Shown one piece after another: positions 58,923-64,000 of a stretch of 64,000 bases of DNA. Origin of the DNA: Burkholderiaceae bacterium (GTDB taxonomy: Bacteria; Pseudomonadota; Gammaproteobacteria; Burkholderiales; Burkholderiaceae_B); assembly GCA_004322135.1 (NCBI GenBank), contig SCSG01000005.1:31479-95478 (forward strand), in the 5' to 3' direction. Positions within the stretch are counted from its first letter, which is position 1, and every line of letters starts with the position of its first letter. Position numbers and translations under genes: made by a program. The notes beneath the pieces are model-generated. The model did not search any database, was not told the origin of the DNA, and saw only the letters and a list, made by a program, of their open reading frames with translations.

Positions 58923-60410
58923 ATGACTACTACAATGTGCGATATGAGTACAAAAACCAGAACTGGATTCAAGCTGGCGCGACCCTGCTCGATGGGGCTT
59001 ATTGTGTTGCTGCTGGGCGGCTGCGCCGTGGGGCCGAACTACACTCGGCCTGTTGTGGACGTGGGCACTAGCTATAAGGAGACTCAGGGCTGGATGCCCG
59101 CCACCCCTCGCGATGCCGCATTGCGCGGCGACTGGTGGAAGCTGTATGGCGACCCCGAACTGGATCGGCTGATGAACGAGCTACTGGCTTCCAATCTGAC
59201 GATTGCACAGGCCGAAGCGCAATACCGCGAAGCTCAGGCCCTGGTGCAGTCTGCCCGGGCGAATTTCTTCCCTACGGTTGGCGCTGGCGCATCCATGACG
59301 CGTTCTGGATCTGGCGGCGGGCAGTCAGGGTCGTCCGGTTCGTTTGGTTCAGGCAACGGGTCGAACGGTGGCGGTGCCGGCAATCAGTACATGCTAAGCG
59401 GCACTGTAAGCTGGGAGCCGGACTTGTGGGGCAAAGTGCGGCGCGAGGTCGAATCCAGCCGTGCCGAAGAGCAAGCCAGCGCGGCGGACGTGGCCAACGC
59501 ACGGCTAAGCATGCAATCGACGCTGGCCCAAACCTACTTCAAGCTTAGAACGCTGGATGCCCAGAAGCTCTTGTACGATCAAACGGTAGCGGCGTACGAA
59601 CAGTCGCTGCGCACGACGCAGAATCGGTATGACGCCGGGGTCGCGGCACAGGCGGACGTCGCCGCTTCGCGCACTCAGCTGGAAAATGCCAAGGTACAGA
59701 GATTGGCGCTCAACTGGCAGCGGGCCCAACTGGAGCATGCGCTGGCGGTGCTGGTTGGCAAGGCACCTTCGGCCTTTACGTTGTCGACAACACAAGCCAT
59801 TGGCACCGTGCCGAACATACCGCTGACATTGCCATCGTCGTTGCTGGAGCGCCGCCCCGATGTGGCGGCGGCAGAGCGGCGCACGGCTGAAGCCAACGCC
59901 AAGATCGGCGTGGCGCAGGCGGCGTGGTTTCCTGATCTGACCCTTAGCGCCCAGGGTGGTTATCGCAGCGGCCAGTGGGCACAATGGCTCACCGCGCCAT
60001 TCAACTTCTGGTCCCTTGGGCCCGCCCTGGCCGTAACGTTGCTGGATGGAGGCGCCCGACAGGCGCAGGTCGCGCAGGCACGGGCTGGCTACGACGCACA
60101 GGTGGCCGCTTATCGGCTGACGGCGTTGACCGCGCTGCGCGAGGTGGAGGACTACATGGTGCAGCTGCATGTTCTGGCGCAAGAGCAGGTCGCACAGGAT
60201 CGGGCGCTTGCCTCGGCACGTGAATCGCTGCGTCTGACGATGAACCAGTACAACGGCGGCCTTATCGATTATCTCAGCGTCGTGCAGGTTCAGACCGCAG
60301 CGCTAAGCGCCGAAACCTCGGATTTGTCGATGAAGGCTGACCGGCTGGTGGCCAGCGTGCAGCTTATTGCTGCTTTGGGTGGTGGCTGGTCAGCGCAAAA
60401 AATTCAGTAA
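58923..60410 (+). CDS. NodT-family RND outer-membrane lipoprotein
   Basis: 495 residues. The signal peptide ends in the lipobox LLLGGCAVGPNYTRP, typical of OprM/NodT. Two TolC-type repeats follow, with a Gly/Ser-rich insert at about 121-150, and the C-terminal half has LERRPDVAAAERRTAEANAKIGVAQ. It is the outer-membrane exit of the MdtABC-like pump. Several in-frame ATGs (58923, 58935, 58944) are possible starts. Its end overlaps the convergent Nudix gene by 21 bases. Confidence 0.93.
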   Translation: MTTTMCDMSTKTRTGFKLARPCSMGLIVLLLGGCAVGPNYTRPVVDVGTSYKETQGWMPATPRDAALRGDWWKLYGDPELDRLMNELLASNLTIAQAEAQYREAQALVQSARANFFPTVGAGASMTRSGSGGGQSGSSGSFGSGNGSNGGGAGNQYMLSGTVSWEPDLWGKVRREVESSRAEEQASAADVANARLSMQSTLAQTYFKLRTLDAQKLLYDQTVAAYEQSLRTTQNRYDAGVAAQADVAASRTQLENAKVQRLALNWQRAQLEHALAVLVGKAPSAFTLSTTQAIGTVPNIPLTLPSSLLERRPDVAAAERRTAEANAKIGVAQAAWFPDLTLSAQGGYRSGQWAQWLTAPFNFWSLGPALAVTLLDGGARQAQVAQARAGYDAQVAAYRLTALTALREVEDYMVQLHVLAQEQVAQDRALASARESLRLTMNQYNGGLIDYLSVVQVQTAALSAETSDLSMKADRLVASVQLIAALGGGWSAQKIQ

Positions 60411-61526
60411 CCCGCGCATGCCGGCAATGCCGTGTGCGCCGTGCTCCCTGGCAACGGCCAGCGTGGCGCCGGATTGCCCGCCGATGGCGAAGACCGGCAG
60501 TCCCGAGCCCTTCACGAGGCTTGCGAATCGTTCCCATCCCATGCCTGGCTCGCCCACATGGGATGGGGTTTCGAGGACATGGCCAAGCACGGCGAAATCA
60601 GCGTTCAGTGTGCGCGCTGCCGCGAGGTCCTGTGCGCTGTGAGCCGAAACACCCACAAGCGGGTGTGGCCGCAAATGTGCGTCGGGCGCCCAGGCTTCCG
60701 CGGTAGAGGTTGTCGCCGTCTTGTTTGGCGTGTGGTGGAGCACCTGGTCGCCGGCGCCGGTGGCATTGCCCAGCGCGCTCTTTGCCAGGTAGGAACCGTC
60801 TGTCTGGTTGATGTCGTTCGTGTGAGCGCTGTTGCCTGCCAGAGCGGCGGCCTCACGCCGGGCGTCTTGTGCGCGCCAGTGCACGCCATCGGCAAGGGCC
60901 CGCCAGCTTTCGGGGTGGACGCTATTGACAAGACAGCGGGCGCTGAATTTATGGCAGCATTCGAGCACTGCGAGAAAGCCATTGCGCACGTCGTCTTCGT
61001 TGGCATTTTCCGCCCAGCCCGGCTCGCGAAACTGGACCAGACCGACGCCTGACTGCAACGCCTTTGAAAGCTTTTCAATGAAATCAGGCAGCCCGACTGT
61101 GCTGCCGATTGACGTGATGAGATAGTGGTCGGGTAGCTGCAGCCAGCGCAGTGGCGGCTGGGTGGCCGGTAGCAGCGGCCCTACGGTCAGCGCCTTGTGC
61201 GGGTCCACCCAGGTCAACGTCTGGCCTTCAACGCCAGCCGGGGTGCCGTTCCACTGCGTCACGCGGCAGAACGCCAGACGAACGATATTCTTGGGGTACT
61301 CGTGGATATAGGTTACCCACGGCGTTGCTGTTGTGACATCGATGCCAAGCTCTTCCTTCAATTCGCGCGCCAGTGCCTGCAGCACCGTTTCGCCCGCTTC
61401 GAGCTTGCCGCCCGGCAGTTCCCACCAGCCCGACCACGGCTTGTCTTGTGGTCGCTCGGCCAGCAGCAGCGACCCATCTTCACGCAGGATGAGACCGGCC
61501 GCGACATCTATGAACGGTTTAGACAT
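60390..61526 (-). CDS. Nudix hydrolase fused to a ThiE-like domain
   Basis: 378 residues from the ATG at 61526. The N-terminal MutT-like domain has a complete Nudix box (G40 ... E46 ... R54-E-L-K-E-E59 ... I62) for hydrolysing oxidised nucleotides. The C-terminal half (about 133-378) is ThiE-like (VGLVQFREPG, NADFAVLGHVLETPSH, FAIGGQSGATLAVAREHGAHGIAGM). An insert of about 60 polar residues (226-287) splits the ThiE barrel. Fusions of this kind are common in betaproteobacteria; the insert is unusual. Confidence 0.88.
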   Translation of the reverse strand: MSKPFIDVAAGLILREDGSLLLAERPQDKPWSGWWELPGGKLEAGETVLQALARELKEELGIDVTTATPWVTYIHEYPKNIVRLAFCRVTQWNGTPAGVEGQTLTWVDPHKALTVGPLLPATQPPLRWLQLPDHYLITSIGSTVGLPDFIEKLSKALQSGVGLVQFREPGWAENANEDDVRNGFLAVLECCHKFSARCLVNSVHPESWRALADGVHWRAQDARREAAALAGNSAHTNDINQTDGSYLAKSALGNATGAGDQVLHHTPNKTATTSTAEAWAPDAHLRPHPLVGVSAHSAQDLAAARTLNADFAVLGHVLETPSHVGEPGMGWERFASLVKGSGLPVFAIGGQSGATLAVAREHGAHGIAGMRGLLNFLR

Positions 61527-62421
61527 GGCGCGCGGCCCAGTCGCGGGCAAACTGGCGCGCGACGCGCCCCGATCGCGAACCGCGCTCCAGGGCCCACTGC
61601 AATGCTTCGGTGCGCGACGCTGTGATACTGGTTTTTGAACAGCCGTGTACTTTGAGCCAGTAGTTCACGATGTCCAGGTAGTCATCCTGTTTGAACGGGT
61701 AGAACGAGAGCCACAGGCCAAAGCGCTCGGACAGCGAGATTTTTTCTTCAACCGTTTCGCCGGGATGCACCTCGCCATCGGGCAAGTGCTTGGCTTCCAG
61801 ATTCTCGCTCATGAATTCGGGCATCAGATGCCGCCGGTTCGACGTCGCGTAAATAAGCACGTTGTCGCTGGACGCGCTGATGGCCCCGTCCAGTACCGAT
61901 TTAAGCGCCTTGTAGCCGGGTTCGCCTTCTTCGAACGAAAGGTCGTCGCAGAATATGATGAAGTGTTCGGGGCGCTTGATGACGATATCCACAATGTCGC
62001 CAAGGTCGGCCATGTCGGCCTTATCGACTTCGATCAGACGTAGTCCCCGCTTTGCATACGCGGCCAGCATGGCCTTTACGAGCGAACTCTTGCCCGTGCC
62101 ACGCGCGCCCGTCATCAGCACATTGTTGGCAGGCTTGTTGTTGATGAACTGGCGCGTATTGCGGTCGATGATTTCTTTCTGGCGGTCTATGTGCTGCAGA
62201 TCGGCGCTCTGGATGACCGAAACGTTCTGAACGGCGTCCAGCCAGCCCCGGTTTGCCCGTTTACGCCATCTGAACGCGTGCGCCGACCAGTCTGTTTCCG
62301 GAAGGGCGGGGGGCAGCCAGGCTTCAAGTTGCGCCAGAACGCGTTCGGCGCGGCTGACAAGCGTGGCCAGTTCAGTGGGAATCAAGTGCTTCTCCAGTAA
62401 ACGTGAATAATAAAGCGACAT
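61519..62421 (-). CDS. DUF815 family AAA+ ATPase
   Basis: 300 residues. Walker A is GARGTGKSSLVKAML, Walker B is FIIFCDDLSFEEGE, and the sensor-like YATSNRRHLMPEFM is present. The family is a AAA+ ATPase of unknown target, adjacent to mutT-type genes in betaproteobacteria. The ATG at 62421 fits the family start (MSLYYSRLLEKHLIP). It overlaps the Nudix gene start by 8 bases. Confidence 0.88.
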   Translation of the reverse strand: MSLYYSRLLEKHLIPTELATLVSRAERVLAQLEAWLPPALPETDWSAHAFRWRKRANRGWLDAVQNVSVIQSADLQHIDRQKEIIDRNTRQFINNKPANNVLMTGARGTGKSSLVKAMLAAYAKRGLRLIEVDKADMADLGDIVDIVIKRPEHFIIFCDDLSFEEGEPGYKALKSVLDGAISASSDNVLIYATSNRRHLMPEFMSENLEAKHLPDGEVHPGETVEEKISLSERFGLWLSFYPFKQDDYLDIVNYWLKVHGCSKTSITASRTEALQWALERGSRSGRVARQFARDWAARHV

Positions 62422-62748
62422 TATCGCAATTTTAGGCTCGGCCCTCATGGGCGGCCGTGGCACGAGGCGGTGTTCAGTACCCGCCTGTTTGTGTCGGCCC
62501 GGCCTTCGCGGGCTGCCATTGCCCCGTGCCCAGCCGGCCTTTTGCGTTGAGCGTGGGGTCGGAGCCCGGTACGATACGGCGAAACCGTATAATCGTACCC
62601 TTGGCCTGCATTGCCTGCCACGGGGTTCGAGTCATCGGCGGGCTATTTTGCCGGACAGCTTTTTATACGACGTACGGTATGCGCATCAGGGTCGAAGCGC
62701 GGCCTGTTTGTTTAGCCTTCAGGGCTTGTCTGAAACCTGGATTTCCCT
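62422..62748. other. 327-base intergenic region upstream of ispB
   Basis: No credible coding sequence. It carries the divergent control elements of the DUF815 gene and ispB, including the TATAAT-bearing inverted repeat at 62568-62599. In many betaproteobacteria rplU-rpmA lie divergent from ispB; neither is here. Confidence 0.7.
62568..62599 (+). promoter_or_regulatory. Inverted repeat containing a consensus TATAAT, upstream of ispB
   Basis: Arm 1 is GGTACGATACGG (62568-62579). Arm 2 is CCGTAT-AAT-CGTACC (62585-62599), the exact complement interrupted by AAT. The insertion creates TATAAT at 62588-62593. The loop is CGAAA. No convincing -35 is seen 17 bases upstream, so it may need an activator or be an operator over the -10. 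Confidence 0.5.
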
Positions 62749-63714
62749 TTGAATCTTGCCGAAATAATTGCTCCCATTGCTGACGACATGAAAGCTGTCG
62801 ACGAGGTTATTCGCGCGCGCCTTAATTCCGACGTGGTTTTGATACGCACGGTTGGTGACTACATCATTGGTGCCGGCGGCAAGCGCATGCGCCCGGCACT
62901 GCTGCTGATGATAGCCAACGCGCTGGGCTACCGTGGCACGCTGCATCACCTTCAGGCGGCAGTGGTCGAGTTCATTCATACCTCTACCTTGCTGCACGAT
63001 GACGTGGTTGATGAATCCGACCTGCGCCGGGGGCGCAATACCGCCAACGCCGTTTTTGGCAATGCCGCCAGCGTGCTGGTGGGCGATTACCTGTATTCGC
63101 GCTCGTTTGAAATGATGGTTGAAGCCAACGACATGCGCATCATGCAGGTTTTTTCGAAGGCCACCACCATTATTGCCGAAGGCGAGGTGTTGCAACTGCT
63201 TAACGTGCACGACCCCGACGTATCGCTCGAACGCTATCTGCAAGTCGTGCGCTATAAAACGGCAAAGCTGTTCGAAGCCTCCGCCCAGGTGGGCGCCATC
63301 GTCGCGCATGCGACGCAAACACAGGAAGAAGCCGCGGTGGTGTACGGTCGCCACATGGGTACGGCCTTCCAGCTCATTGACGACGTGCTGGACTACAGCG
63401 GCGACGCTGAGACTCTGGGCAAGAACGTCGGCGATGACCTGCGGGAAGGCAAGCCCACGTTGCCATTGATTCGGGTTCTGGAAGTCGGCACGTTGGCGCA
63501 GAAGCAACTGATTCAGGACGCCATCAAGACGGGCAAGGCCGACTTCAGGGCGGTTGCCCACGCCATTCGCGATACCGATGCGCTGGAGTACACGCGCAAG
63601 GCGGCCGCCGCCGAAGCGGAAAAGGCCAAAGAGGCCCTGTTTGCGTTCCCCATTTCCGCACAACGCGAATCTTTGTTAAAATTTTGCTCTTTCGCGGTTG
63701 AACGAGACCGCTGA
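62749..63714 (+). CDS. ispB: Octaprenyl diphosphate synthase
   Basis: 321 residues of a trans-prenyl synthase. The first Asp-rich motif is D84-D-V-V-D88 (LLHDDVVDESDLRRG) and the second is LIDDVLDYSGD. It makes the ubiquinone side chain. The start is TTG at 62749, matching the family start NLAEIIAPI; the ribosome site is weak. It is followed by tRNA-Pro. Confidence 0.95.
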   Translation: MNLAEIIAPIADDMKAVDEVIRARLNSDVVLIRTVGDYIIGAGGKRMRPALLLMIANALGYRGTLHHLQAAVVEFIHTSTLLHDDVVDESDLRRGRNTANAVFGNAASVLVGDYLYSRSFEMMVEANDMRIMQVFSKATTIIAEGEVLQLLNVHDPDVSLERYLQVVRYKTAKLFEASAQVGAIVAHATQTQEEAAVVYGRHMGTAFQLIDDVLDYSGDAETLGKNVGDDLREGKPTLPLIRVLEVGTLAQKQLIQDAIKTGKADFRAVAHAIRDTDALEYTRKAAAAEAEKAKEALFAFPISAQRESLLKFCSFAVERDR

Positions 63715-63770
63715 AAACAGGAAGGCGGGCTTTTTTCCCTGGAAGTCAGCTGGCAGTACCATCAGCAAGT

Positions 63771-63847
63771 CGGGGTGTAGCTCAGCCTGGTAGAGTACTG
63801 CGTTCGGGACGCAGGAGTCGCATGTTCGAATCATGTCACCCCGACCA
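63771..63847 (+). tRNA. tRNA-Pro(CGG)
   Basis: 77 bases including an encoded CCA. Acceptor stem CGGGGTG/CACCCCG, anticodon stem CTGCG/CGCAG with the loop TTCGGGA (anticodon CGG), and the T-loop TTCGAAT. The cloverleaf is complete. Confidence 0.97.
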
Positions 63848-63864
63848 TAATTTCCGACATAAAG

Positions 63865-63886
63865 CCCTGATTATTCGGGGTTTTTT
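63865..63886 (+). terminator. Intrinsic terminator after tRNA-Pro
   Basis: Stem CCCTGA (63865-63870) / TCGGGG (63875-63880) with one G-T wobble, loop TTAT, then six Ts (63881-63886). The group II intron start follows three bases later. Confidence 0.85.
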
Positions 63887-63889
63887 GTT

Positions 63890-64000
63890 GTGCGCCCAGC
63901 ATGGGCGCACTCTTGCGGGTGGAAGTCCCGCCGTAAGCTGATCACAGCGAACGAAGTGAAGCGCAACTGCATGAGGGCGACCGAATGTGGGGAGGAAGCG
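63890..64000 (+). mobile_element. 5' end of a group II intron (runs off the window)
   Basis: The sequence starts GTGCG, the conserved group II intron 5' end, and forms a perfect 8-bp hairpin GTGCGCCC-AGCAT-GGGCGCAC. A GCGGG-TGGAAGT-CCCGC stem-loop follows, as in domain I of bacterial introns. The window ends in GGGGAGGAAGCG, also typical. The site, just after the T-run of a terminator, is the usual target of class C introns. The reverse transcriptase would lie to the right. Confidence 0.72.

Overview
The window is a GC-rich, densely packed bacterial chromosome segment. Its gene content and order point to a betaproteobacterium of the Alcaligenaceae (the Bordetella / Achromobacter / Pusillimonas group); the genus cannot be decided from the sequence alone. 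Supporting clusters are rsmB-DUF4390-ntrY-ntrX-like, ubiE-Tim44-ubiJ-ubiB, DUF3460-scpA-panC, pilD-coaE-zapD, hprK-ptsN-hpf-lptB-lptA-lptC-kdsC-kdsD, and an NtrX-type regulator without its AAA+ domain. Most genes are core functions. There are no rRNA genes, CRISPR arrays or prophage, and one tRNA gene, tRNA-Pro(CGG).

Layout. 1-4.7 kb: truncated rsmB, a DUF4390 protein and an NtrY/NtrX-like two-component pair. 4.7-14.2 kb: bioC-like and comF, trmL, the gpsA-secB-grxC-rhodanese operon, divergent gpmA-envC-ctpA, and moeB. 14.3-17.5 kb: an orphan ABC substrate-binding protein, a HAD nucleotidase, argB and a TlpA-like thioredoxin. 17.5-20.4 kb: dolP, diaA-like, yraN and rsmI, in an order resembling the E. 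coli rsmI-dolP locus. 20.4-28.4 kb: one long minus-strand envelope and nitrogen-PTS block (rlpA, rapZ, hprK, ptsN, hpf, lptB, lptA, lptC, kdsC, kdsD). 28.6-33.7 kb: apt, ilvA, a YqaA-type membrane protein and phoR-phoB. 33.8-39.9 kb: ubiE, a Tim44-like protein, ubiJ, ubiB, a diiron ferritin-fold protein and hldE-C/rfaE2. 40-45.6 kb: tolC, pcm, thiD, an MmyB-type regulator and a DHA2 drug exporter. 45.6-51.2 kb: DUF3460, scpA, panC, a stand-alone LuxR HTH protein, an NlpE-like lipoprotein, pilD, coaE and zapD. 51.4-60.4 kb: an MdtABC-type RND efflux operon with its own NodT-type outer-membrane factor. 60.4-63.8 kb: a Nudix-ThiE-like fusion, a DUF815 ATPase, ispB and tRNA-Pro. The last 111 bases look like the 5' end of a group II intron.

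How the parts work together. The envelope is the main theme. Kdo supply (kdsD, kdsC), LPS transport (lptC, lptA, lptB), heptose activation (hldE-C), septal peptidoglycan processing (envC, ctpA, rlpA), outer-membrane quality control (dolP) and export (secB, tolC, two efflux systems) account for much of the window. The hprK-ptsN-rapZ group and the NtrYX-like and PhoRB pairs link nutrient status to growth. The ubi genes and ispB supply ubiquinone and its side chain.

The strongest anomaly is in the MdtC-like pump gene. Three perfect tandem copies of a 10-bp unit shift its reading frame, and exactly two copies would restore a 1041-residue protein. Second, rpoN is missing from its usual place between lptB and hpf, in a genome whose NtrX-like regulator has lost the sigma-54 activator domain. 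Third, the group II intron start lies directly behind the tRNA-Pro terminator. No clearly new multi-gene system was found.
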